From assembly GCA_012845835.1 (NCBI GenBank), contig JABAKD010000015.1, positions 7,345,974-7,409,973 of the forward strand: a DNA stretch of 64,000 nt, in the 5' to 3' direction. A program made the position numbers and the translations under genes. Under the pieces are notes generated by a model that had not been told where the DNA came from, searched no databases, and was given only the letters and a program-made list of their open reading frames with translations. Origin of the DNA: Undaria pinnatifida (taxonomy: Eukaryota; Sar; Phaeophyceae; Laminariales; Alariaceae). Shown in pieces: positions 20,881 to 32,050 of this stretch (positions are counted from its first letter, which is position 1; every line of letters starts with the position of its first letter).

Positions 20881-21644
20881 ACTAGCGGATTCTTATGAGC
20901 GGTACACATAGGTAGAAATATGGGCGAATTCGGGGAAAGTCGGTTCCACGAATCGCTAAAACAACATGAGTCGAAGGTACGGCTCCTCAAAACCCACTCC
21001 CACAACTCTGACCGGCGAGGCCACCAAGCCGGGGAAAACGCCAAGAAAAATGAAAAGGAAGGAGGTCTTGGCCGTCAGGGCCCTGCAAACGCCAAACACC
21101 GAAAGCCCACCACCACATCTCGCCAACAACGCAAGGGGGAAGGGGGGGGGGGGGGTACGCGATGTTCATGCATAGTAGTATGACCATAGTGGTATGACCC
21201 TCGCACCCCTGCAATACCGGGACGGAGCATGTAGGGTTTTCAACGACCAGGCAGATATTGCTTGCACCAAGCGCGAAGCGCCGTGAGGTGTTCGGCGAGT
21301 CGCACGAAGGGTGAGTTGCATCCTACTAAGAAACCCGGGGGGGGGGGGGAGGGTGAAAAACATGTCACGGAAAAGGTAAGGTGGAGCACAACGATAACAC
21401 AGTCCTGTGCCGCTGTATGAGCACTTGGATTGCCTAGGCCGCCCCCGACGCGTAGCCGGGGGGGGGTGGGGAGAAGAAACAAGAAATAACTTGAAAATAA
21501 AGACATTTTCACGTGCCGCCATACAAACGAGTCATATTACCCAGGCCACCCCCCGGCTCTGAGCGTGAGAGGGACTAGGCTGGACGAAAAATAAACAGGC
21601 AACAATAAAACAAACCTCAAATATCATCCTGTCGACGACGCCAC

Positions 21645-21910
21645 CTATGATACTATTGGTAGGGGAGACAGATCACCTCCTTGCATGTCAGCTTATTCGG
21701 TGGGTTCTTGAGGTTACTCGTGTGTCCTTGACTCGTGGGTACAGAAGAAGAGTAGCTTTATTCAGATCACGTGCCGGGTGAAGACAGATTCCCTGGGTGC
21801 GAGACCATCAGGGTTTGTATTGCCTTTATGCACAAATGCCCTCCTAGATATACCAAAACGTCCCAGTTACCTGGGAACTAAGGTAATTACCGGCCTTCCA
21901 AGGTAAAATC
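21645..21910 (+). repeat. Dispersed repeat R5, copy 2
   Basis: Partner of 20650-20880. The stretch between the copies holds repeat R2 copy 3 (21190-21290) and G/C homopolymer runs at 21140, 21340 and 21460. Confidence 0.6.
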
Positions 21911-21989
21911 CATGACAACATGTGGCCGGCCAGCGACCACGCGATAGGCCGGTTCTCGTGTTATTTTTGTTTTTTTGCGACACGTGTCA

Positions 21990-22080
21990 AGCCGGCGTCT
22001 CCGGTGGTCTGGCGGTAAACGTTTTAAATGCCAAGTAAGGTCGACTTCGCGAGTTCGAGCCGCCGAAGAGGCTTGTACTG
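21990..22080 (+). repeat. tRNA-like sequence (SINE head)
   Basis: Contains an A-box-like ggtggtctggcggtaaac and, about 40 bp on, a B-box-like gagttcgagcc, with partly complementary ends (gcgtctccgg / ccgaagaggc). The T-stem pairs poorly, so it is not a working tRNA. Similar heads occur at 24573, 45361 and 45528. Confidence 0.5.
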
Positions 22081-22260
22081 TGCAAAAATATCATTGGCAT
22101 GTAGATAGCACCTAGCCTGTGTATTGATGTATGCGACCTCAGGGTAGACGAGAAAAGAAAAAGTTTAATCCTTCTCGAAATAAAATTGAAAGCATGCGCC
22201 GCAGTCAAGGGAGAGGGGTATGCGTTTGTTGGGGGGGGGGCGTACTTATTTGTTGCTTAC

Positions 22261-22803
22261 CTAAGTCATTTGACCATTGACCACGCATCCCTTTCGAGAC
22301 GGAGCACCGTTCCCACTCCTAATAGAGACACCTCCAACATTTGGGCGCTCATTACGCTTTTTCCATATATTACATAGAAACTGTTTGTTTATCCTATCAT
22401 CTCCGTCCTGTTTCGCCGTCTGCGGCCACCATCTGTCTCCTAGGATAGCGATCGTTTTCTCTCTACTCTCTAGCCTACCAAACTCTTCCATGTCACATTC
22501 GTCTAATTTCCTCATCTCCTCCTCTAACGCATCCCGTTCCTCCTTATATATTTCACATTCTCCTACTATGCGAGTCCTACTCTCTACTGTTGCGCCACAC
22601 GGGAACATATTTGTAGCCACGCCCTCCTCCTCCCGACTACTGGTGTATCTCTTACTTCTTTCTGGTAGGTCCAAGTCCCCTACACGAAATCGCACTTTTA
22701 GCTTTTTCGCGAAGCCCATTGGACCGTGCAGATACGTTTTCATTCCAATATCTTCCCTCAACCCCCCGTACATCTCTAAGTGCCTCTCCTCTTTCACCCT
22801 CAT
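22261..22803 (-). pseudogene. LINE-A C-terminal ORF fragment
   Basis: The longest intact stretch of LINE-A here. CGATVESRTRIVGECE is the conserved Cys/Glu/His-rich region seen after the RT in many non-LTR elements. Truncated and cut off from its RT domain by the insertion at 23217-23950. Confidence 0.75.
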
Positions 22804-23216
22804 TTCTTAGGACTAGCCTTTCCCTTTCTTCTATTCTTTCTTTTACTTCTGTCTTGTACCCCGCCAAACTTCTCTGTAGACAGTACCTCTTCTTGGTCCC
22901 CCCCTATATCCTTCAATATTTTCTCGGCTACGTTATCCCATCTTATTCCACCAGCCCACCGTTTGTTATTTTCTCCCATACAGCATTATCATCTATGGCT
23001 GGCAACCTCTTTTCTGGCAAATTATTTACTCTTTATTGCCATTTCAACTTTCTCAGGTCTCTATTCGTTTTAAGTGGGCACATTCCTAGTTCTGCGCCTA
23101 ATACTGTATTACTCGTCGTACTTGAGCATCCTAGTATTTTTTAGCTGCTGCCGTCTGCGCTCTTTCCTGTTGTTTTATGAACTTCGCGTTCCCTTCCCAC
23201 GTTTCTCCTGCATAGT

Positions 23217-23950
23217 CTAAGTTATAAGGCTTAGTTCGGATATATGCAATTGGTTAACATTTTGCAAGTGGTCAAACGGACTAATACCCTGTTGGTTATA
23301 TAGCACTACCCACCGGCCCACGTAGTCACGTGAGTACGTGGGCCAGTGGGTAGTTCTTTATTACCAACATACCCCACTATTTCCTTAACAAAAGGCGTCG
23401 TCGCCAGACCATGGGTTGTTGGGTCGTGGGTTCGAATCCCACCATCCACCAATAATAAATCTTCAACACTTTCTCCATGACGAACTTGAAAACTACTCTC
23501 CCCGGTATCCCCAGGAAATGAAACCGCTTGGATATTGACACGTCCGCCTATGTATCCGGCCGACCTGGTATCCCGCCGTTTCAGGGGGGAAGAGTGTTGT
23601 AAGGCTTAGTTTGGGTGAGCTACTGGTTAACCTTTTGCAAGCGGCCAAACGGACTAATACCCCAATATTTCCTTAACAAATGGCGTCGTCGACAGACCAT
23701 GAGTTTTTGGGTCGTGGGTTCGGATCCCACCATCGACAATAATAAACTTTTACGACTTTCCCCATGTCGAATTTTAAAAATATTTTTCCCGGTATACCAA
23801 GGAAATGAAACCGCTTGGATATTGACACTTCCGCCCGTATATCCGGCCGACTTGCTATCCCACCGTTTCAGGGGGGAAGAGTGTTATAAGGCTTAGTTTG
23901 GGCATAAGCAATTGGTTACCCGTTTGCAAGTGGTCAAACGGACCAATACC
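23217..23950 (+). repeat. Tandem SINE-like units inserted in LINE-A (three units)
   Basis: Units begin near 23221, 23599 and 23887 with ataaggcttagttt, then an A-box-like (gcaattggttaac), tttgcaagtggtcaaacgga and aatacccca. The first two continue with a tRNA T-arm, gtgggttcgaatcccac at 23427 and gtgggttcggatcccac at 23714 (five-base-pair stem, seven-base loop). Their bodies end in ccgcttggatattgaca and gtttcaggggggaagagtgtt. The third unit stops at the LINE. The T-arms are perfect but the acceptor stems do not pair. Confidence 0.75.
23291..23368. mobile_element. 78 bp hairpin element inside the first SINE-like unit
   Basis: Near-perfect palindrome: gttggttatatagcactaccc on the left against gttggtaataaagaactaccc read from the right. 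The centre is ggcccacgta-gtcacgtg-agtacgtgggcc. It is absent from the sister unit at 23599. The flanks ataccc/t and ataccc could be a target duplication. Confidence 0.75.
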
Positions 23951-24572
23951 CCACTAATTCATGAACACTAACTTTGGTACAATCAGATTCATCAGCATAC
24001 ATATTTTAATCCTAGTGTCAAGGTTCGAGGCTGTTAGGATCGCATCCATCTTGCCTACTTGTGACTTGTCCTTTCCTATTACGTTCGCTATGTGTGTATC
24101 CCAAGAACAGTCCTTTGAGATCTCTACGCCATGGTACGTATACTGGTGTACGATCGGTAGTTCATCTTCTCCCCACTTCCATTGGAAATCTACCGGATTC
24201 ACCTTAGCTTCGTTACATACAACTCCTGCGCATTTTTTCACGGGGGCGGGGGGGCTGATATGTGACCCCGGATTTTCATGTCGCTATCTATTGTAGCATG
24301 ATGGTATAGAAGATCATGCGGTAGACTTAAAAGCACTTTCTTCCCTCGTCGACTGGTGTCGAATTGTGCGGTATTCGCGTCTAAACGTTGTCCAAGCTTA
24401 CGTGACGTTTATCAATAGAGCATGTTAAGTGCGTGTTGTTTGTGCTTTGGTGTCCAGTGTGTTATGGAGTCGGTGTCATAGCGTGCTAGTGTTGTTGGTG
24501 CGTGTTGTGTGTTTGTGTGCCTGGTACGCATACCAAGTAGTTGCATTACTTCCTATAATGTCATATATGTAG

Positions 24573-24880
24573 AGCCGGTCTCCCTGGTGGACTCTTTCGA
24601 GCCCCAAAATCCCCCCCATAATATTTACGAGTAATGAGTCTCCAGAAACGGGTTTCCATTTGTAAAGGCGATTGACCTCGAAATAAAAAGGTTGGAGTCA
24701 GGGGTTCAAATCTCGGTGTGGAGATTTGTATTTCTACAGCCATCAACTGCCAAAAGCGCTTTATAGCCTGGGTATCAAGCACACTTACTTACGATGCGAG
24801 CCGACCAGGAAACAAAGTGTTGACTTATTCTCGCGATAAAAATGAAGGCGCGTGCCGTAGTGGGGAGGGAGGAGAAGAGA
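24573..24880 (+). mobile_element. tRNA-derived SINE S1, copy 1
   Basis: Head gagccggtctccctggtgga, B-box-like ggggttcaaatctc at 24701, gtgtggagatttg, body atcaactgccaaaagcgc and tail cgataaaaatgaaggcgcgtgccgtagtggggagg. The same parts in the same order occur at 45528-45770. Repeat R4 copy 2 (24600-24670) lies between head and B-box. Confidence 0.6.
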
Positions 24881-25133
24881 CTACTTGGTTATCCCGGGTC
24901 TGAGTCACGTCGAGGGAAAAGGACAAGAAGAAAGAAACGCGCTAAAAAAATAGATACGGGATGGCAAAGAAAAAGAAGTATACAGATTGCAAAAGCTTCG
25001 CCTCTTCTGGACGTGGTTTACTTGGAATCCCGTGGGATGTCTCAAGTTGAAAAGGGGGACAAAACTCTTGTAAAAACTGAAGAAAAAAACAACAGCTACC
25101 GCAAGTAGCCACCGTTAGCCAACGCATACCGTA

Positions 25134-27678
25134 TAACACGGAAGGAAGCACACCCTCCTCAGATAGCACACCCCCGTTCATGAGCACACCCGGTGATATA
25201 TTGTTTGTTTTGCTTTTCGACCATCACTTCATCACCGGGGGTACGTTGAATACCACCCCCCCTACGGGGAATGCCTGAAAATAGTACCAAACTCCAAAAT
25301 TGTCACACCGCCCGGTGGATACCATTCACCCGCAACGGGCACCGGTTTGGACACCAGCATGGAGGCAACATCTGTGCCCCATCACAGTGATCCGAACGAG
25401 TCTGCGGCCCCAACCTCACCGGTACCTGCTGCTGTCGCGCCTCGAGCGAGGATCACGTCGTTTTTCTCCGGGGTCAGCCCGCTTACCGGTACCGGTGCTG
25501 GTTCTACCGATACCCCGTCTCTTACTTCCGCCGTGCCCCAAGCCCCGACAACGGGTATCGGTACTGGTCAAGTACCCTGACCTCAAGCAGCCACGGCCAA
25601 CTCGCCAGGCAAAGAGCCTAAGGTCTCGTCAGCAGCACCCGAATCGTCAGTCACTACGGCTGCCACAAGCGGCGAGACCATGATGCCAGGTGAAAGCCAC
25701 GAGTGGAAGGACAACGACCACAGCACCCAACAGAGCCACAAGCAGCGCTCAACGGCATCGAACGAGAGGTCTCTGCCTACAAGGACACGAAGAGCGCCCC
25801 ATGCCCTCGAGGTGTCGTGTACGCCGTGGACCCTAAAGCGTGGTACACGCAGCGGGTGTTCAACGACGTTCGGATGCCCAACGTGTGGAGCCAGCGCCCG
25901 GGGCGGGGGGGGTCCCTCACTGGCTTCCGTCAGCCCGAGACGCTGCTGGTGGGGGACGACTACACAGTCCATAAGACGGCCGCGTGCAAAGAGGCGATGG
26001 CGAAGTCAAACACCACCCTTGTCCCCCTCCCCGGAGGGCTGACCCCGAAGTTCAGCCTTGTGACGGGCTTGTAAACAAGTTGTTCAAGTCAAACATGACC
26101 GCACTGTACGATCAGTGCATGGCTTCGCCGGCCATCAAGCGCGACAACCGCGGCTACACGGAGCCTCCCTCCAGAGGGCTACTGGCGCAGTGGGTAAAAA
26201 AGGCTTGGAACAATTTGATGGAAAGGTCGTCTGTTCCAGCTGGGAGAAGGCTGGCCTGCTTCTTCCCCTCGACGGCTCGGGAGACGAAGTATGGGCCAGG
26301 AAGGAGCTATACTCGGACGCCCAAGGAAAGACTTTGGACGCGGATGCCGGCGAGGAGAGGGTGGACCTGAGAAGGGCTTACTGGAGGTGTTCGACATCAG
26401 CGACGAGGACGACACGGGCGCGATCGGCGCCGGCGACGACGACGACGATGAGGAAGACGTGGGGCGGGGCGTGGGGCCGGAAGCCGGAGATGGATCCGAC
26501 GAGGTGGCTGGCGGGGGACCTGGCGTGCCGGCTGCTGTTGACTTGACCTGCTGACTTGCCCTTACAATGTTGCTGCTCACGAGTTTGTTTTTACGTGTTT
26601 TTTATACCCGGTGGCAGTGCTTGTGAGGCGTGGTTGGGTGAACGGTTGCGATCCATAATGGCATGGTGCACGAAACCTAGTACGCGTTCCCGGTGGTACG
26701 GGTACTACCGGTATAGTTGGTGTGGTGGAGAATCGGTAACACAATATATTTGTGAACTAGCTTGTGATACAAACATATTTCCATAGGTGACATAGGATAT
26801 CGGGACTTTTCTGCAGGGGTTAAGGATGAGTACCGGTACATTTGAAAGATCCTCGGGTGATGCCGCTACCGGTACCTGTGGTAACGACAAGCAGCATCGG
26901 TAGTAGTATTATTTGCGTCCCCGTCCTTTCCTCGTGTGTTCCCTCTTCATTTTGCCGTTTTGGTTTTGCTTGTTTGTGTTTTTTCTCATTTGATTTGATG
27001 TTTTCAACGGTAATACCGTTTCGTCAACAACCAACCAGCGCGCACTGCGGTGGTGGCGGTACGATACTGCTGTCGCGCTGGGTTCGGGCTAGAAAGAAAG
27101 GGTTCATATCAAAAGATGGCAGCAGACGATTTGGCAGTGGGACAAGGCCCTTGACGTGCAATTGTCGGGAGTCTCACAATTGAATACCGGTATGTTCGCA
27201 TTACCGGTAACCGTTTTCTAGTATCGCAGCAAGGCGGGGATTAATGATGTCATCCCCGGGTTTCAAACGTATGCCTTACCATCACCGGCTTTACGTGATA
27301 ATGGCAAAAAAACTCTGGTTTCAAACCTGTACCTCTCATGTGTTAGCACACCCCTTGTTATCACACACCCTGCAATCTTGCCGCAGTCTGTTCATTCTCC
27401 CTAGCAATCATTGATACCGCTAGTACACCCCCTCGTTAGCACACCCCCTGTAATCTGGCCAGGGTTTGTTCACACTCCTTAGCAATCGTTCATAACGTTA
27501 GCACACCCCCTCAATACCGCACCCCCTCCTTACCACATCCCCTAGCTGCGGGGCTACCGTGCATTGTTGCTATCATCGGGGACATATTAGATACCACCAC
27601 CTCCTACAACAGCACACCCGGTGATAATATTTTTAAAAGCCAAATTGTTTTCACCGGGGTGTGCCATCTTCCGTGTTA
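25134..27678 (+). mobile_element. Pogo-like (Tc1/mariner superfamily) DNA transposon, end to end
   Basis: Terminal inverted repeats: left taacacggaag-gaa-gcacaccc and right its complement ending at 27678, flanked by TA at 25132-25133 and 27679-27680, as expected for this superfamily. Both subterminal regions are crowded with gcacaccc-type motifs (25150-25260, 27340-27660) in direct and inverted order, including gcacacccggtgat at both ends and a tandem duplicated block of about 112 bp (27340-27540). The length is about 2.5 kb. The transposase gene inside is broken, so the element is defective but structurally complete. Confidence 0.85.
25690..26554 (+). pseudogene. Pogo/jerky-type DDE transposase, C-terminal half, frameshifted
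   Basis: Across three frames one reads AWYTQRVFNDVRMPNVWSQRP, LLVGDDYTVHKT (second catalytic Asp region), TLVPLPGGLTPKF, then after a shift near 26045 PCDGLVNKLFKSNM (third Asp region), PSRGLLAQWVKKAW, then after a shift near 26215 VVCSSWEKAGLLLPLDGSGDEVW and an acidic tail FDISDEDD. This is the DDE_1 layout: WxxRP, the second acidic residue, PGGLT, the third acidic residue, NKPFK-like block and the C-terminal helices. The N-terminal DNA-binding domain and the first Asp block are not seen. A separate open frame 25347-25580, Pro/Thr-rich, precedes it. Confidence 0.85.
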
Positions 27679-27734
27679 TAATAGGTAATTAATAACCCGG
27701 CAAGAAACACCGACCACCCCATGCGTCTTTATAG

Positions 27735-28447
27735 TCTGGGTCTGGCCATTATCGTCTTGAAATTTGTGGGCCTTTCAATGGCCGTCACAAGCTAGCGTAA
27801 GACCGCCCTGGCTTCTTCGCCATGTTGCGTTCGCTCCCCAGGGCCATTGATGATGCACTTGATACCCTCTATGAGCCCAATCCCGTCCTTAGTCAGTTCC
27901 TAGGGTCTGCTAGCATGACATTTTTTTTCTCTTTTCCTTTCCTCGCTTCCTCTCCTTGTCTTGTCTTTCCTTGCTTTTCTTGTCTTTTCTTTTCTTTCCT
28001 TCCTTTCCTTTTTCGCTTTTTCGCTTCCTTGTCTTTTCTTTCCTTCCCTTTATCTTCTCTTCTTTTCTTTGTTTCTTTTTTCTTTTTTCCACTTGACTTG
28101 CGTCTGTCGTGCATATGCGTTGTGATAAGTACCATGATACGTGCAATATATACGTGGTAGTCTTCCCTGGGTAGCAAGGGGTGTTGTCGTTTTTTCAGGT
28201 GCGAGTAGTGAGACGTATGCACCAGTAGTATGAACCTGGCACATCGTAGGCTGACTCCCGATTTCACTTTTTATATGTTTCTGGCGGAGGCATGAATTGC
28301 GTCAGCTGTGATATATGCGTGTATACCACCGTTGATTTGTTTGCATTTTTTCCCTGGGGTATTCCTCGGCTCCAGAGTGACTGGAGCCTGTCCTGTGACC
28401 ACGGACTTGATTATGCGAGTTAATGTGAGAACAACAACAATAATAGC
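27735..28447 (+). mobile_element. LINE-B 3' end, 5'-truncated copy
   Basis: Aligns with the LINE-B 3' untranslated region at 32060-32770: tctgggtctggcc, tggccgtcacaag, cgccatgttgcgttc, then a CT-rich tract (27925-28095), a block with gtcgtgcatatgcg, ccctggggtattcctc, agtgactggagcctgtcctgtgaccacgg and a CAA-type tail at 28432-28447. It starts about 55 bp after the right end of the pogo element. No coding part. Confidence 0.8.
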
Positions 28448-28682
28448 TTATTGTAACACCTGGTACCAGGTACATGATATGCTGTATTACTGCTGTTGGT
28501 ATTTTAGCCGCCGACGGGCGGACTTTTCTCTGACAGAATGGATTGAAATGAGATTATCAATCATCGTTAATTAATTGAACGACTGATCATGTGATGATTG
28601 ACTGGAATGGATGGTGGGCAAACTTCGTGACTTTTGAAGTTTGCGGTAGAATCGAAATTTGAAATGTTGGGATCAGTCTCAC

Positions 28683-28791
28683 CTCGAATTGTTCAATTTT
28701 GATGCCCACCGCGCCCAACTTCCCGGAGAGCCCCTTCTTCTCTCGGTGCTTCCGATTATACAGCCGCAACAACCCCGTCTCCTCTGCTTTG
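28683..28791 (-). CDS. Candidate internal exon, unrecognised gene
   Basis: Between a catacag acceptor (28792) and a GTGAGA donor (28682) lie 109 nt that read KAEETGLLRLYNRKH, REKKGLSGKLGAV, GIKIEQFE: charged and coiled-coil-like, unlike the surrounding repeats. No family recognised and no partner exons found. The strand would be opposite to MYCBP. Confidence 0.35.
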
Positions 28792-28799
28792 CTGTATGT

Positions 28800-30680
28800 C
28801 GTTTTTTCATCATGCTGAAGGACGGATCCGGTTCCTCCCATTTGCCTAAATGCCTGCTATAAATGATGATAAAATGCTCAACTGTAAAAGAAGTGGACGA
28901 TCCAAGGATCGCTGTCGCCTGTAGCATCCTCAGCTGTTGTCTGCGGCCCAAAAACGTCGACTACACATGCTACGGAGCGTTGATACCTGGTTCTATTCGT
29001 GTTTTTTCTCGAGCGTTGAGCATGCTCCATGCACGCGCAAATACCAGCATACCGACATCAGATCGGCAGCGCTCCGCCTAGCTTGATATACCCGTACCAC
29101 GAGCTTACGAGGTAGAGCTGTACCAGAGAGTGCAACGTAGTATATGAGTACGATCCATGGATCGCAGACAAGAGACGACAAAGAAAATTCGAAGCAAATA
29201 CGCGAGAAAAAAACGTAACCGTTTTTATGGTTTTGTATGCTTATGGAAGGGATTTTCTAAAATTATATTTTCACCACCACTCCACCAGAAAATCGGGAAT
29301 CGGGAATCCACCGCGCACCCGACGGAGTCAGTTGCGGAGCACCTAACCAGCCGGAACAAAGGATAGGAAGACCGTTGCCCTTCCCTGGCCGCCAAGAGGC
29401 CGAAGCCTTGCCCTTCATATTCACAGCAGTCCGGCATGTCGAACTACCAGGTGAGGAGGTTTTGCCAAAGATCAAGCCATGCGAGCGATAGTCCATTCCA
29501 GCGGAACACGACAAAAAAAATGCAGCAAAAGCAAAAATTGCTACTGAACCAAAATCCTGTACTAATTTAAAGTAGTTTGTCTCCAAGAATTAGGGGGCAG
29601 GGTGAAACGCTTTGTGCCCGGCACAAGCAACACAGCAGCTGCTGATGCATCGGGTGCCTTTTGATCTGCAGAGTCGGATTTTCTGCTGGCACGGGCAGTG
29701 TGGGGGGTGGGAAGATGTCGAGGGGGGTGAGCAGAGGGGTCGGTGTTGGTGCAACCCTTGGTGCCAGCTGGCGGTGTTGTTTTTCGGGTACCATATGTCT
29801 GGCTTTTCTGTATTGCCTGTGTTGTTTTTGGGTGTGCTGTAATTTTTGCCGCGTGTCAAAAGGGCAACTTGAAAAAACTGTTTCTTTTCTTGCGCGGTGC
29901 TTTTCACTGTTTTCGCTGGGGTGCGGGCTGCTTTCTCCACCTCGGTAGCTTCTATTATTAATAATATAGATGAGGTATTAATTAGTAGTACTAAGGGTAG
30001 CTTCACCAGCAGCGGCAGCAGCAGCAGCCGTCTGAGATGCCATGGTATAGACCACAGACCAGCGACTATAGCAGCAGCATTCCAGTTGATTTTTAGAGCC
30101 CATTGCGCCGCGCACGCCGATGTGCTTGTGAAGCCAACACAGACACCACAGACTGCCGCAACAGCAGCAGCAGCAGCACTTCGCATCATGGTGTATTTTG
30201 AACAGCATATAATTAGCACGTACCTGGTACATAGGCCTGTTGAAAGCTCTACGAGTTCACGACGATTCGATCGTCCTGTCGACCGATTGACCCTGCTGTT
30301 GCATTACACAACGCACAGGGGAGTCGCCGACTGGCCTGTGACCTCCCCGAGGCGTGCCCATAGTAGTATTACTAGTAGTAATTCCACTACTGCTGTAGCA
30401 TCGGTAGGTGCCAGCTGGAAATACCGGCACAGCAGTACCCGTAGCAGGTACGGGACAAATAATAAGAAACAGACATAATGACCCAGGCCGAGTTTCTTAT
30501 TTAAGAAAAGGATGCGTACTACATTAACTTCAGCATAAGGACCCCGGATTTCTTGTGTTCATGTGAATGTCAGCCCACTATTTTATTGCCCTGTTTCTTG
30601 CTGGGTTTCATGTACTACGCGAGTATGATACGTAGCGGCAACGGGCGCTTCCCGTCATACTGCCACTACCACCCTGCCAA
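28800..30680. other. No gene recognised
   Basis: Mixed-composition sequence with many short open frames on both strands, a GCAGCAG tract at 30010 and 30160-30180, and tacctggtac-type palindromic scraps. I see no conserved protein block. Confidence 0.4.
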
Positions 30681-30765
30681 GCCCCCCAAAACCCCTTCAT
30701 ATACTAATTCCAAGTATTTTGTCCCCGAAAACGGGTTTCCAGTTGTAAAAGCGTTAATACTGCTG
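30680..30765 (+). repeat. Dispersed repeat R4, copy 3
   Basis: Clearest copy: ccccccaaaacccctt, ttccaagtattttgtcc, cgaaaacgggtttccagttg. Best partner is 13388-13480 on the other strand. Confidence 0.6.
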
Positions 30766-31532
30766 CTGTTGTGTCAGCTCTGTTGTGTTCGGGTTCCCAT
30801 CTGTGCCACGCGAGGCCATTTCACAGGCTTTGAAAGTCCCGAGACGACAGACAGTAGTGGTTGGATGTACAATAGGGGTCCCCCTGTACTGTAAGGCGGT
30901 GGTGTGCCAGAGCAATATGACGGCCTCATTGGGGAAGCCGCCTTATTCGATCCAGGTTAGAGCCCAGATTAACGAAGAGCACGGGAAATCGTAATTCGAT
31001 TTTTTTTTTCATTTCATGAAAAGTACACGAAAAATTCAACTCTGATTCTTGTCAAGGAACGACGTAGTGCGTTCTAGAACTAAAAAAACGCAAAAGGGTC
31101 AACGAACACCCGTGGGCAACGACCGAGGCGAGCGATGGCTCGCGTGCTCCCCGGAGCGCCGCGGCTAACGGCAGATTCTTTTTGCCGGCAGCGGCTAGGA
31201 GGCTATGGCTCTAGGCGCCTCTTGGATGGGCTGGCGCCACCCCGCCGCCCGACACGGGCAGCAGCGACGGGGATATAGCGGTCGAACTTCTGAGCGAAGT
31301 AGTCATGTACCATGTGGTAGTTGAGCGAAGTCGTCATGTGTCATGCGGTAGTTGGTCGTGTAACTTTCGAGGTGCGGGCGACAAACAACTGGGTTTGCGG
31401 CGGTCTCGATTGTTTTCGAAGCGTCGCAGGCGGTCTACGCTGTGCTAAGGACCTTCGGAGGCCGCGCTGCGGCTGCTCCTGTGGTCCTACCTCTCGCAAT
31501 GGTGGCTCCTCGCCTCTCAATCAGCCGACGAC

Positions 31533-32050
31533 ATGGCACCAGTTCGCGTGGCCGGCTTCGATTACGCGCTTGCCAAGACAGCTTCCGAGAGCATAGAGGC
31601 GATAGTGCGCAAACGGAGGATATTGTTTGCGGGATTTGTAGCACGTATGGGGGAGGAGCGTCTGCCACAGAGGGTGATGTTGGGGGAGCTTGTTGGGGGT
31701 AAGGGCTACTCAGGGGGGCAAAGAAGGACTGGATGGCTCATCTGAAGGAGGATATGTCGGTCTTTGGGCTACTCAGAGGGGCAAGAGAAGGACTGGATGG
31801 CTCATCTGAAGGAGGATATGTCGGTCTTTGGAATGAAATTTGAAGGGTGGCGAAAGGCTGCTCAGAAAGCCGGCAGATGGTTTCGACGAGTAGAGGAGGG
31901 AGCCGAGTTGTTCATGCGGAATTTGCATGAAATGGAGAGACGCAAAGCTGCAGAGCGACGCGCAAAGGCCGCGGCAGCGCCATCCACCGTCGGCATCTCT
32001 AAGCGGCCGGGGGGAGGGGGGAGGGGGGAAGGGGGGCGTCATGCCCAAGA
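31533..32050 (+). pseudogene. LINE-B C-terminal coding remnant
   Basis: Frame one reads YALAKTASESIEAIVRKRR, ILFAGFVARMGEERLPQRV and MLGELVGGKGYSGGQ. After a duplication-caused shift, frame two reads KDWMAHLKEDMSVFG, MKFEGWRKAAQKAG, WFRRVEEGAELFMR and MERRKAAERRAKA. ESIEA-RRRILFAGFVARM followed by RLP-RVMFGEL and GGQEKDWM is a block I associate with brown algal LINEs, from memory. Confidence 0.75.
31703..31833 (+). repeat. Near-identical direct duplication, about 64-bp units
   Basis: gggctactcag, then ggggcaaga-aggactggatgg, ctcatctgaaggaggatatg, tcggtctttgg twice in a row. It breaks the LINE-B reading frame. The units are nearly identical, so it is recent. Confidence 0.9.

Larger units (their letters stand above)
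22243..24242 (-). mobile_element. LINE-A copy 2 (minus strand), interrupted
   Basis: Reading down from 24242: VKKC, then [35 protein letters not shown], then a 0.73 kb insertion (23217-23950). The RT tail continues from 23213 to 22862, then an open frame 22803-22261 with GPMGFAKKLKVRF, GDLDLPERSKRY, MFPCGATVESRTRIVGECE, ILGDRWWPQT, CNIWKKRNERPNVGG and GQMT with stop. It retains the C-terminal block lost from copy 1. The 5' end is truncated at 24242, next to a G/C run. The 3' end at about 22243 matches copy 1. Confidence 0.85.

Noticed and set aside
23400-23460. Possible functional tRNA (perfect T-arm gtgggttcgaatcccac, tRNA-Lys-like variable region)
   Set aside because: No matching acceptor stem or anticodon arm could be formed, and the sequence is repeated in tandem as part of a longer unit.
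27893-28267. Lys/Arg-rich minus-strand ORF of 124 codons
   Set aside because: It reads the CT-rich tract of the LINE-B 3' untranslated region in reverse. The equivalent tract at 32255-32400 gives a similar artefact.
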